Both the position numbers and the translations under genes were made by a program. The notes under the pieces are model-generated. The model did not search any database. It worked only from the letters and a program-made list of their open reading frames with translations, and was not told the DNA's origin. Source: Bacteroidales bacterium (GTDB lineage: Bacteria > Bacteroidota > Bacteroidia > Bacteroidales > UBA932). Taken from it: a stretch of 64,000 nucleotides of DNA. Each line of letters starts with the position of its first letter. Positions within the stretch are counted from its first letter, which is position 1. This document shows positions 16,860 through 25,061 of this stretch, piece by piece. The DNA lies in NCBI GenBank assembly GCA_021371955.1, contig JAJFVD010000012.1, positions 396,183-460,182 on the forward strand, in the 5' to 3' direction.

Positions 16860-18434
16860 ATGAAAAAATTTACATCCTCTTTGAAGCTTCTCCTCATTTC
16901 GGCACTCTTTGTGATTTTTAGCCTGCAGGCTACAGCTCAGCCATTATCTCCGGTCCAGATTGATAAACTGGTAGAAAAAACCATGGCAGCGTTTAATGTG
17001 CCGGGAATTGCAGTTGCAATTGTTAAAGACGGAAAAGTGATTCATTCAAAAGGCTATGGGCTCCGTTCTCTCAATTCTAAAGACAAAACAGATGAGAATA
17101 CACTCTTTGCAATTGCATCCAACAGTAAAGCATTTACATCGGCCGCTCTTGGAATACTCGTTGACGAAGGAAAACTTACCTGGAACAGCAGGGTTATTGA
17201 TTTTATTCCTGAATTTCGTCTTTACAGCCCCTATGTAACAGAAGAGTTTACCATAAAGGACCTTCTCACACACAGGAGCGGGCTGGGGCTTGGTGCCGGA
17301 GACCTTATGATATGGCCGGACGGCTCTTCATTTACACTTCCGGAGATAATACACAATATGCGTTATCTCAAACCCGTTTCAAGTTTCAGGACTAAATACG
17401 ATTACGACAATTTGCTTTATATTGTTGCCGGAGAAGTTGTATCACGCATTTCCGGAATGACATGGGCCGAATTTGTTCAAAAGAGAATTATGGAGCCGCT
17501 TAAAATGGTTCGAAGTGCCGGTTCGTACGATAATCTGAAAGATAAGAGCAATGTTTTTGACCCTCATATCCCGGTAGAGGGGAAACTGCAGGTTGTACCA
17601 ATGACTATGAACAATGTGGCAAATGCTGCGGGAGGAATATACAGTTCTGTTGCAGATATGTCCAAATGGGCAATAATGCAGCTTAACAGAGGAAAGTACG
17701 GCGACTCTCAGGAGAAAACACTTCTCTCTCCGGCTGTTCATCAGGAGCTATGGACTCCTCAGACAATTATTCCTGTCAGAGGGAAGACCACATACAAAAC
17801 AAATTTCAGCAGCTATGGACTTGGATGGGGGCTGAGCGATGTGAACGGATATAAAAGAGTTACTCATACAGGCGGCTTATCCGGTGTTGTTACACAGGTT
17901 ACTCTCATTCCCGACCTGAACCTTGGAATAATTGTCTTTACAAACCAGCAGTCCGGCGAGGCGTTTACATCCATTACAAACTCAATTCTTGACAGCTATT
18001 TCGGGATTACCGGGATTGACCGCGTAGCGGAAAACCTTGAATCTTTGCATAAATCTCAGGACAATGCATCAAAGGTTACAGAAGAGATTTGGAAAATTGT
18101 TGAGGCTAATAGAGTAAAAGGCATATCTGTTGCGGATATTGGAATGTTCGCAGGAACATACAGGGACAACTGGTTTGGCGATGTGGAAATTTCCCTCAGG
18201 GATGGAAAGCTCATATTTAATTCAAAAAAATCTCCTAAAATGGCTGGGGAAATGTTTTTCTATAAGGGAAGCACATTTATTGTCAAATGGTTCGACAGAA
18301 GTTTTGATGCCGATTCTTATGCAAACTTCTCATTCAATAATCAGGGCAATGTTGCAGGATTTACAATGAATGCTATTTCTCCGATAACCGATTTCAGCTA
18401 CGATTTTCAGGATCTCAACTTTTTAAGGAAGTGA
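16860..18434 (+). CDS. Exported serine hydrolase, class C beta-lactamase family
   Basis: The 524-residue protein has a signal peptide (residues 1-27, ending in ATAQ). The class C/penicillin-binding-like domain shows the SxxK motif S87-N-S-K90 in IASNSKAFTSAAL, a Tyr-x-Asn equivalent in the YDYDNLLY segment near residue 180, and the HTGG motif (VTHTGGLSG) in place of KTG. The last about 120 residues form a beta-rich DUF3471-like domain. The family includes esterases, D-aminopeptidases and peptidoglycan hydrolases, and lactamase activity should not be assumed. Its stop codon overlaps the GTG start of the next gene by 4 bases, so the two are translationally coupled. Confidence 0.88.
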   Translation: MKKFTSSLKLLLISALFVIFSLQATAQPLSPVQIDKLVEKTMAAFNVPGIAVAIVKDGKVIHSKGYGLRSLNSKDKTDENTLFAIASNSKAFTSAALGILVDEGKLTWNSRVIDFIPEFRLYSPYVTEEFTIKDLLTHRSGLGLGAGDLMIWPDGSSFTLPEIIHNMRYLKPVSSFRTKYDYDNLLYIVAGEVVSRISGMTWAEFVQKRIMEPLKMVRSAGSYDNLKDKSNVFDPHIPVEGKLQVVPMTMNNVANAAGGIYSSVADMSKWAIMQLNRGKYGDSQEKTLLSPAVHQELWTPQTIIPVRGKTTYKTNFSSYGLGWGLSDVNGYKRVTHTGGLSGVVTQVTLIPDLNLGIIVFTNQQSGEAFTSITNSILDSYFGITGIDRVAENLESLHKSQDNASKVTEEIWKIVEANRVKGISVADIGMFAGTYRDNWFGDVEISLRDGKLIFNSKKSPKMAGEMFFYKGSTFIVKWFDRSFDADSYANFSFNNQGNVAGFTMNAISPITDFSYDFQDLNFLRK

Positions 18435-19270
18435 AAAAAATAGAACCGGAGTATATTGCTTCTCTGTTTGTTAAAAGAAAACAGGATTCCCACAAGGGAG
18501 ATTACGGCCATGCCCTTTTGATTGCCGGCTCTCTGGGAATGGGCGGGTCTGCCGTTCTTGCCTCCGGAGCAGTGTTAAGATCCGGGGCTGGATTGCTTAC
18601 AACACATATTCCAAAGAAATTGTACGAGATAGTTCAGATTTCCGTACCGGAAGCAATGTGTAGCATTGACCCTTCCGAAGATCATTTTTCCAAGGCTCCG
18701 GTTGTTGAAAAGTATAGTGCCGTTGGTGCGGGTCCCGGCCTGGGGCTGGCACCGGAAACGGTGACCGCTGTTAAGGATTTGTTAGACATGAAACCCGGAA
18801 AGCTTATTCTGGATGCCGATGCGCTGAATATACTGGCTATTAATCCCAAACTTATGGGACTCCTTCCTGCAAACACAATTATCACTCCTCATCCGGGCGA
18901 ATTTGACAGGATTGCCGGCCTTCACAAAAGCAGAAAGGAGAGAATTGAAAGCCAGAAAAAGCTCTCTGAAAAATATGGTATCATTGTCGTACTGAAAGGA
19001 GCAAATAGCACAATTTCACTGCCGGGCGGTGAACTATGGGAAAATACCACCGGAAATCCGGGGATGGCTACTGCCGGAAGCGGAGATGTTCTCACAGGTG
19101 TGATACTGGGTCTGCTTGCACAAAATTACTCTCCGCATATTGCTGCTCTCATTGGTGTATATATTCACGGAATGGCGGGAGATATCGCAATGGAAAAATT
19201 TGGAGAAACATCAATGACGGCCGGAAACATCCGTGATTCACTTCCCTATGCCTTCCTTAGTCTGAGATAG
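18431..19270 (+). CDS. nnrD: ADP/ATP-dependent NAD(P)HX dehydratase (stand-alone)
   Basis: The 279-residue protein starts with GTG in a GTGA overlap with the preceding stop. It is a carbohydrate-kinase-like (ribokinase-fold) enzyme with the segment KGDYGHALLIAGSLGMGGSA, the LILDADALNIL strand, TPHPGEFDR, LKGANSTIS, and the NPGMATAGSGDVLTGVILG motif carrying the catalytic Asp. It repairs hydrated NADH and NADPH. In many bacteria it is fused to an N-terminal NAD(P)HX epimerase, which is absent here, and no separate epimerase is in the window. The gene is co-directional with the serine hydrolase and the DUF2179 gene. Confidence 0.85.
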   Translation: MKKIEPEYIASLFVKRKQDSHKGDYGHALLIAGSLGMGGSAVLASGAVLRSGAGLLTTHIPKKLYEIVQISVPEAMCSIDPSEDHFSKAPVVEKYSAVGAGPGLGLAPETVTAVKDLLDMKPGKLILDADALNILAINPKLMGLLPANTIITPHPGEFDRIAGLHKSRKERIESQKKLSEKYGIIVVLKGANSTISLPGGELWENTTGNPGMATAGSGDVLTGVILGLLAQNYSPHIAALIGVYIHGMAGDIAMEKFGETSMTAGNIRDSLPYAFLSLR

Positions 19271-19282
19271 AATAATATTTGC

Positions 19283-19290
19283 TAAATTTG
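19283..19290 (+). promoter_or_regulatory. -7 box (TAAATTTG) before the DUF2179 gene
   Basis: TAAATTTG matches TAnnTTTG and lies 27 bases before the ATG. It sits in the 47-base gap after nnrD, so it may give the downstream genes an additional promoter. No -33 element is obvious. Confidence 0.3.
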
Positions 19291-19317
19291 GCAGGTAATT
19301 TCACTAAAATTTAAGTT

Positions 19318-19881
19318 ATGTTCGAATTTCTGGACCAATATCCCTATCTGCTTCCTTTCGTTATTTTTTTCGGACGAATTGTCGACGTGTCTTTAGGAAC
19401 TCTTCGTATAATTTTTGTTTCAAAGGGGGAGAAGTATAAAGCTCCGCTGATTGGATTCTTTGAAGTTCTTATATGGATAGTCGTTATATCCGAAATTCTG
19501 TCAAAGGCGCACGGCATACTTGCATATATTTCTTATGCTGCAGGATATGCAACAGGAAATTATGTGGGTATAATAATTGAACAAAGAATTGCATTTGGAA
19601 TTATCCTTTGCAGGGTTTATACAAGGAAAAAAGGAGCCGAACTGGTGTCTATGCTCAGTAAACAAAACTTTGGGGCAACTTTCCTGCAGGGCTCCGGGTC
19701 TATTGAAAAAGTTGAAATTGTAGAGACAGTTATTGAGCGCAAAGAACTAAAGAAGGTTGAACAGATTCTCACTGAGTTTGATCCGGAAGTTTTTTATGTT
19801 GTCGAGGATGTCAGGGTCAAGCAAAAGGGTATTTTCCCGGAAGCAGAATCCATGCTCAGCCGGTGGCGTTTAGGTAAGTAA
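19318..19881 (+). CDS. UPF0316/DUF2179 membrane protein
   Basis: The 187-residue product has three hydrophobic segments in the first about 90 residues (FGRIVDVSLGTLRIIFVSKG is a recognisable UPF0316 signature), followed by a soluble DUF2179 domain of about 80 residues with the segment ELKKVEQILTEFDPEVFYVVEDV. The function is unknown; DUF2179 domains are thought to bind small ligands in membrane-associated proteins. It is co-directional with nnrD and the amidase. Confidence 0.8.
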   Translation: MFEFLDQYPYLLPFVIFFGRIVDVSLGTLRIIFVSKGEKYKAPLIGFFEVLIWIVVISEILSKAHGILAYISYAAGYATGNYVGIIIEQRIAFGIILCRVYTRKKGAELVSMLSKQNFGATFLQGSGSIEKVEIVETVIERKELKKVEQILTEFDPEVFYVVEDVRVKQKGIFPEAESMLSRWRLGK

Positions 19882-19902
19882 TATTTATTTTATAAACATG
19901 TA

Positions 19903-21531
19903 ATGATGAAGAAGTTTTTAATCAGGATTAATGGTTCCGTCCTTTTTCTTTTAATTGCTCTCTCATTGTTCTCCTGCGGGAACAATGGGAATAAAAAAGG
20001 CGAAGCCGATACTTCATACCTGGAAGAGATATCAGTTGCACAACTTGGAAAAGACTACAGGGAAGGGAAGACAACCATAAAAAAGGTTGTTACCGATTAC
20101 CTTTCGAGGATAGATAAGATTGACAAAAAGGGCCCTATGCTCAACTCTGTTATAGCAATAAATCCTGATGCCATAAAAATCGCTGAGGAACTCGACAAAG
20201 AGATGGCAGAGGGAAAAATAAGAGGACCTCTTCACGGCATTCCTGTAATATTAAAAGACAACATAGACACGAAAGATTCTATGCCTACAACTGCAGGAGC
20301 GGTGGTTCTTAAAAATTCATTTGTAGGGAAAGACAGCCGCGTAGCTGAATTATTAAGAGAGGCCGGGGCAGTCATAATTGCAAAATCCAATATGAGTGAA
20401 TGGGCAAACTTCCGGGCCAACCTTTCGTCGAGCGGGTGGAGCGGAATAAGCGGGCAGACCAAAAACCCTTACGTAACCGACAGAAACCCCTGCGGATCGA
20501 GTTCCGGCTCAGGTGTTGCAGTTTCGGCCAATCTCTGCGCTTTTGCGATAGGTACTGAAACAAACGGTTCAATTGTATGCCCTTCAAACAATAATGGCAT
20601 TGTGGGCCTTAAACCTACAGTAGGTCTCATTAGCAGAACAGGCATCATCCCTATTTCCTTTACTCAGGATACTCCCGGCCCTATGGGAAGAACAGTCGAA
20701 GACGTGGCTGTTGCCCTTGGTGTGCTTGCCGGCGCAGACTCAACAGATTCAAAAACCCTCGCTAAAGAGGCAAAATTCTATAACGATTACACACAGTTTC
20801 TCAAAAAAGACGGGCTAAAGGGTAAAAGAATAGGACTTGTGACAAATATTTCTGGGTTCCATTTTAAAGTAGATTCTTTAATGAAGGATGCTGTTGCGTT
20901 TCTCAAGAGTTCTGGAGCAGAGGTAGTTGAAGTAAATATGCCAATGAAGGGAGAAGTAAGCGGAGCATCATTCCAGGTGCTACTTTATGAATTTAAGGAT
21001 GGACTTAACAACTATTTTGCATCATTAGGAGATAAAGCTCCGGTTAAAAATATTGAGGAACTCATTGAATTTAATAAAAAGGATTCTGTAGAGCTCAGGT
21101 TTTTCGATCAGCAGCTTCTGGAAATGGCACAAAAGAAAGAGGGCCTTGACGATCCCAAGTACAAACAGGCGCTTGCGCTTATGCAAAAAGGAACCAGAGA
21201 AGAGGGTATAGACAAGGTGATGAACTCAAACAAGCTTGACGCTCTTATTGCTCCGACCGGAGGTCCTGCATGGAAAACCGACCTTGTAAACGGCGACAAC
21301 TTCCTTGGCAGCAGCTCATCATTTGCGGCAATATCCGGTTATCCGAACATAACCGTTCCAATGGGATTCATAAGCGACCTTCCGGTTGGGATTTCATTTT
21401 TTGGCAGAGCCTGGAGTGAACCGGTTTTGCTTGAAATTGCGTATGCTTTCGAACAGGGAACTAAGCACCGTAAGGCGCCTAAATACCTCAACTATGTTAT
21501 GTTAAAATCAAAAAAAGAGAAGCATAAATGA
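19903..21531 (+). CDS. Amidase-signature family lipoprotein
   Basis: The 542-residue protein has a lipoprotein signal (LSLFSCGNNGN, lipobox Cys near residue 25; a second ATG follows immediately at 19906). The amidase signature is complete: the catalytic Lys in HGIPVILKDNIDT, the Gly/Ser-rich GSSSGSGVAVSANLCAFAIG with the cis-Ser, and the nucleophile Ser in GTETNGSIVCPS. Amidases of this class hydrolyse amide bonds in varied substrates, so the actual one is unknown. GatA is excluded by the lipoprotein signal and the absence of gatB/C. It overlaps the DUF4105 gene by 4 bases (ATGA). Confidence 0.9.
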   Translation: MMKKFLIRINGSVLFLLIALSLFSCGNNGNKKGEADTSYLEEISVAQLGKDYREGKTTIKKVVTDYLSRIDKIDKKGPMLNSVIAINPDAIKIAEELDKEMAEGKIRGPLHGIPVILKDNIDTKDSMPTTAGAVVLKNSFVGKDSRVAELLREAGAVIIAKSNMSEWANFRANLSSSGWSGISGQTKNPYVTDRNPCGSSSGSGVAVSANLCAFAIGTETNGSIVCPSNNNGIVGLKPTVGLISRTGIIPISFTQDTPGPMGRTVEDVAVALGVLAGADSTDSKTLAKEAKFYNDYTQFLKKDGLKGKRIGLVTNISGFHFKVDSLMKDAVAFLKSSGAEVVEVNMPMKGEVSGASFQVLLYEFKDGLNNYFASLGDKAPVKNIEELIEFNKKDSVELRFFDQQLLEMAQKKEGLDDPKYKQALALMQKGTREEGIDKVMNSNKLDALIAPTGGPAWKTDLVNGDNFLGSSSSFAAISGYPNITVPMGFISDLPVGISFFGRAWSEPVLLEIAYAFEQGTKHRKAPKYLNYVMLKSKKEKHK

Positions 21532-22679
21532 TAAGGAAGGGCCTGTTAATTCTAATTTCGTTTCTGTTTTTCTATAATCTCTCCTCTGCAAACAATTCTC
21601 TGCGGATTAGTCTTATCACATGTTCCGGCGGTTCGGAACTTTACTCTACATTCGGGCACAGCGCGCTACGAGTGATTGACTCTTCAAAGAATCAGGATAT
21701 TGTTTTCAATTTTGGACTTTTTGATTTCAATACCCCCAATTTTTATCTGAAATTCATGCAGGGTAAATTAAATTATATGCTTGGAGTCCAGTATACTCAG
21801 GATTTTATTGAATCATATAAATTTGATAAAAGAGGTGTTGTGGAACAGGTGCTTAACTTATCCGAAGAGCAGGAAATAAAAATCGTTGAGCGGTTGCTGT
21901 ATCTTTATCAGCCTCAGTTCAGAAACTATCTTTACAGCTTTTTATTTAAAAACTGTACAACAGAGTTAAGAGACCTGATTTATGACGGATTGAATCTGGA
22001 CAAGGTTCCGCTGGAGAAAAAAATCGGCAAAACACACAGAGAGCTTATTGATATATATGTTGGCAATATGAAATGGACAAAAGTTGGTATCAATCTTTTG
22101 CTCGGCTCATCACTTGACAGGGACATAACTGTTTATGAAAGTATGTTTTTGCCTGATAACCTTTTTGACGTATTGGGAAGGGCCGAAAACAAGGATGGGA
22201 AAATTGTTAAAGAAACTATTGTGTTGAATGATGTAAAAAGGGACCCGTCGGAGGGTAAAACTCCTTTTCTGCTCAGCCCTGTTTTCCTTTTTTCTCTTTT
22301 ATTGACATTAATGATTGCTTCGCTTTTCATCAGCAAGCTGGTTATGCTTGACAAGCTGCTTCTGGGCGTGGTTTCTGTGTTTGGGATTGTACTTCCTGTT
22401 ATTGTCATAATGACAGATCATGTTGAACTCCTGAATAATTTCAATCTCTTATGGTGCAATCCAGTTTATCTTATAGTGTTGCTTTCGCTTATTTATAAAT
22501 GGAAAAAAGTTTGTATTGTATCTTCGATTATAGCTGTTGCCGGAATAGTTCTTTCTGCTGTTGCGTCAATATTCGGCCTGCAAATATTTGAAACTTCTTT
22601 TTATCTGGTTTTTGGAATGCTCCTGATAGCACTTTTTAGAACAATATTTAAATGCCGCTGGCAAGAAAAGCAATTATAA
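21528..22679 (+). CDS. DUF4105 domain membrane protein
   Basis: The 383-residue protein has an N-terminal signal peptide (ends near LSSAN), a DUF4105 domain over about residues 25-230 with the segment GSELYSTFGHSALRVID and a conserved Cys in FKNCTTEL. Four C-terminal transmembrane segments follow. DUF4105 resembles a cysteine-peptidase-like or lipoprotein-associated domain, but I know no assigned activity. The ATG overlaps the amidase stop by 4 bases, and the gene overlaps the next hydrolase gene by 28 bases, so all three are probably translationally coupled. Confidence 0.8.
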   Translation: MIRKGLLILISFLFFYNLSSANNSLRISLITCSGGSELYSTFGHSALRVIDSSKNQDIVFNFGLFDFNTPNFYLKFMQGKLNYMLGVQYTQDFIESYKFDKRGVVEQVLNLSEEQEIKIVERLLYLYQPQFRNYLYSFLFKNCTTELRDLIYDGLNLDKVPLEKKIGKTHRELIDIYVGNMKWTKVGINLLLGSSLDRDITVYESMFLPDNLFDVLGRAENKDGKIVKETIVLNDVKRDPSEGKTPFLLSPVFLFSLLLTLMIASLFISKLVMLDKLLLGVVSVFGIVLPVIVIMTDHVELLNNFNLLWCNPVYLIVLLSLIYKWKKVCIVSSIIAVAGIVLSAVASIFGLQIFETSFYLVFGMLLIALFRTIFKCRWQEKQL

Positions 22680-23590
22680 TTGCTGCCGGATTAATTTTGT
22701 TTTCTGTTGCAGCAATAACCTATGTTCTGCCAAGAATAGTAATTGAAATAAATGGCGGATTATTTTCTTATTTTTTAAAGGACTATAGTTTTGATACTAT
22801 CAATACGCCCGAAAAACTCGGTCTTAACTTCAAAGAGTTTACAACCATTTCCAGGGACAACCTTAAGCTAAAATCCATTCTTGTTCTTGCAGACTCGTCC
22901 AATGAGAAGGGGACCATTATTTTTTTGCATGGTATCCGCAGACACAAGGAACAGTTCCTGCCTGTTGCAAAACTATTGAGCGAAAGAGGCTTTAATTCTC
23001 TTATTCCCGATTTGCGTTCCCATGGAGAGAGCGAGGGGAAATATATTACTTATGGCTATTTTGAAAAGCAGGATGTGTGCGACCTTATTGATTCTGTAAT
23101 AATCAGGGAGAAGTTAAAAGGAGGTATCGGTATCTGGGGTCAATCCATGGGAGCAGCGATAGCAATGCAGGCCATGGCTATTGACAACAGAATAGATTAT
23201 GGAATCTTTGAGAGTACGTTTTCTGACCTTCCTAAAACCGTTAAAGACTATCTTAAAAGAGATCTGGGATTTTATTTCGACTGGATTGGCGAATTCTCGG
23301 TTTGGCGGGCAGGGAAAATAGCCGGATTCAATCTTCATGAAATATCTCCTCTCAAAATTGCCGAAAGAATTTCAAAACCCATTCTAATGGTTCATGGCAA
23401 ACTGGATAAGAAAATAAACATCAATGATGCCGTTGATGTTTTCAAAAAGCTTAGCTCTCCAGAAAAAGAGTTTCTGACAATCCCCTCGGCAGGTCATCTC
23501 GATGTATGGAAAAAAGGGGGGCAAAAATACTTTGACAGTGTTTTTGAGTTTATAGAGGGCCAGTCGGCTGCGATTTTCAACTTGCCGTAA
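22652..23590 (+). CDS. Membrane-anchored alpha/beta hydrolase
   Basis: The 312-residue product begins with a hydrophobic segment (residues about 5-25) and then an alpha/beta hydrolase domain: oxyanion segment FLHGIRRH, nucleophile elbow GIWGQSMGAAIAMQAM, an acid in VHGKLDKKI, and a His in SAGHLDVW. It resembles serine aminopeptidase/lysophospholipase-like hydrolases of the S33 type. The substrate is unknown. It overlaps the DUF4105 gene by 28 bases at the 5' end. The convergent orphan gene at 23596 lies 5 bases after its stop. Confidence 0.85.
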   Translation: MPLARKAIIIAAGLILFSVAAITYVLPRIVIEINGGLFSYFLKDYSFDTINTPEKLGLNFKEFTTISRDNLKLKSILVLADSSNEKGTIIFLHGIRRHKEQFLPVAKLLSERGFNSLIPDLRSHGESEGKYITYGYFEKQDVCDLIDSVIIREKLKGGIGIWGQSMGAAIAMQAMAIDNRIDYGIFESTFSDLPKTVKDYLKRDLGFYFDWIGEFSVWRAGKIAGFNLHEISPLKIAERISKPILMVHGKLDKKININDAVDVFKKLSSPEKEFLTIPSAGHLDVWKKGGQKYFDSVFEFIEGQSAAIFNLP

Positions 23591-23595
23591 GTTAA

Positions 23596-24870
23596 TTACT
23601 CTTGTGAATAGTATCGAAACAAGAAATTGGACAGCTCATTAAAATACTTTTCAACTGCTTGCTTCCTGACTGGTTGAAGCACCCGGTTATCTGGTGTACT
23701 AAAAATAGAACGGTATGCGTTTTGCCTGCTCATCCAGTCATATAGCCCGTCTTCAATCTTACCAATCTTTGGGGTTGATATGCGCACAAGTCCAGAAGCA
23801 TAGGTAATTTCAAATTCAAAATTTGATACTCCATATGAGTTATCCGCAGCTCCGATTGTTTTTTTTACAACAAATTTTTGGTAATCGCCTAAATCATACT
23901 TTGTATAAAAATCTCTAAAGTTGATAACTCCATTACCAAAGTAGGAATCAACCACGTAGGCAGGAATATTTCTTCTGGCATAAAAATCGTATCTGTCATC
24001 AATAATACTACGGTAATACTCTATCGGTTCATCACAACTAATGAAATTTACCAAGGCTTGAGTCTTCTTTTTTAAATCATCGGTATTTGATTTGGGCGTT
24101 TTAATAACCATGTAGTTACGATTATTGCTCGAAGAGAGTCCCTCCGGACTTAGCTCAAAAACAGGCGCTTTGGCATCTGTAAGCCACTCCAATGAGTCTA
24201 ACTGCCGGCCATCACTAATGCGTCTCAAAAGGCTATCAGTAAAATTATTAAGATGAACTATCAACTCTTGATAGCCGGTTTTAATCCCAGAGGTCAGGAA
24301 TGCCCTTAATTCGTCACGCTTAACTTTTGATTTACCGGCTTTATCTTTAGCACTTAACTCCTCTAATAATGCAATAAAATCTGCCACAGAAAGATAATCC
24401 GAAGAAACCTCCCCGGTGTTGGCGTTAATGTCTTGATATACAGTGGAAATATAAGGATTTTCAATCATTAATTTCCCCTCATCACATGTTACCATGTAAT
24501 TGTACGAATATATAGCAATTGGCGAAACGGATCCAATAGCAACTGAATAATCAACTGTTTTTGAGTAGTAGGAATCAATGGAATGGTTATTTATCAATTC
24601 AATTTTATTGGTATAGCCACGAAGCAGATCCAGGCATGCAAGATATATTTGATTAGCACTCTTCCCGGGGAATTCAAAAATAAGAGACTTGGTTCCCTTA
24701 TAGTTTTCAAGCTGGGCCCCGAAATGAAGATTTGAAAAATATTGTTTTTGTTTAAGTTGTAAAGTGTCTCCATAACCCGAGGCTTTCGATTCTTGGCCAG
24801 ACATCTTCACAGAGAGCGCAACCATCAATATAATAGTTGCCACTCTTGAAATGTTAATTCCAGAGTTCAT
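23596..24870 (-). CDS. Secreted protein of unknown function
   Basis: From the ATG at 24870 (424 residues) the product starts with a plausible signal peptide (ISRVATIILMVALSVKMSGQ). A longer in-frame start at 24921 adds residues that do not look like a signal. The body is alpha/beta with no catalytic motif that I recognise. The region around FEFPGKSANQIYLACLDLLRG resembles DUF4468-type secreted domains, which I offer only weakly. It is monocistronic and has no obvious partner. Confidence 0.55.
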   Translation of the reverse strand: MNSGINISRVATIILMVALSVKMSGQESKASGYGDTLQLKQKQYFSNLHFGAQLENYKGTKSLIFEFPGKSANQIYLACLDLLRGYTNKIELINNHSIDSYYSKTVDYSVAIGSVSPIAIYSYNYMVTCDEGKLMIENPYISTVYQDINANTGEVSSDYLSVADFIALLEELSAKDKAGKSKVKRDELRAFLTSGIKTGYQELIVHLNNFTDSLLRRISDGRQLDSLEWLTDAKAPVFELSPEGLSSSNNRNYMVIKTPKSNTDDLKKKTQALVNFISCDEPIEYYRSIIDDRYDFYARRNIPAYVVDSYFGNGVINFRDFYTKYDLGDYQKFVVKKTIGAADNSYGVSNFEFEITYASGLVRISTPKIGKIEDGLYDWMSRQNAYRSIFSTPDNRVLQPVRKQAVEKYFNELSNFLFRYYSQE

Positions 24871-25006
24871 GTCATTTTGTGATTGTATTGTTGAATAATG
24901 TAGTAATAGATAATTACCCACAAGTTAGCAAAAATGTCTTTTAGTAGTATGATTATTTTGTTATACTTTATATATCAGGCCTTTAGAACTCGTTTTTTAA
25001 TCAAAA

Positions 25007-25039
25007 GAGGCTGTCTGAAAATCGCTTTCAGACAGCCTC
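25007..25039 (-). terminator. Rho-independent terminator of the M3 peptidase operon
   Basis: A perfect 14-bp stem closes a 5-base loop and on the minus strand is followed by TTTT. It lies just beyond the peptidase stop codon at 25062. Confidence 0.85.
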
Positions 25040-25061
25040 CAATAATTGGTATGTATGGGTC

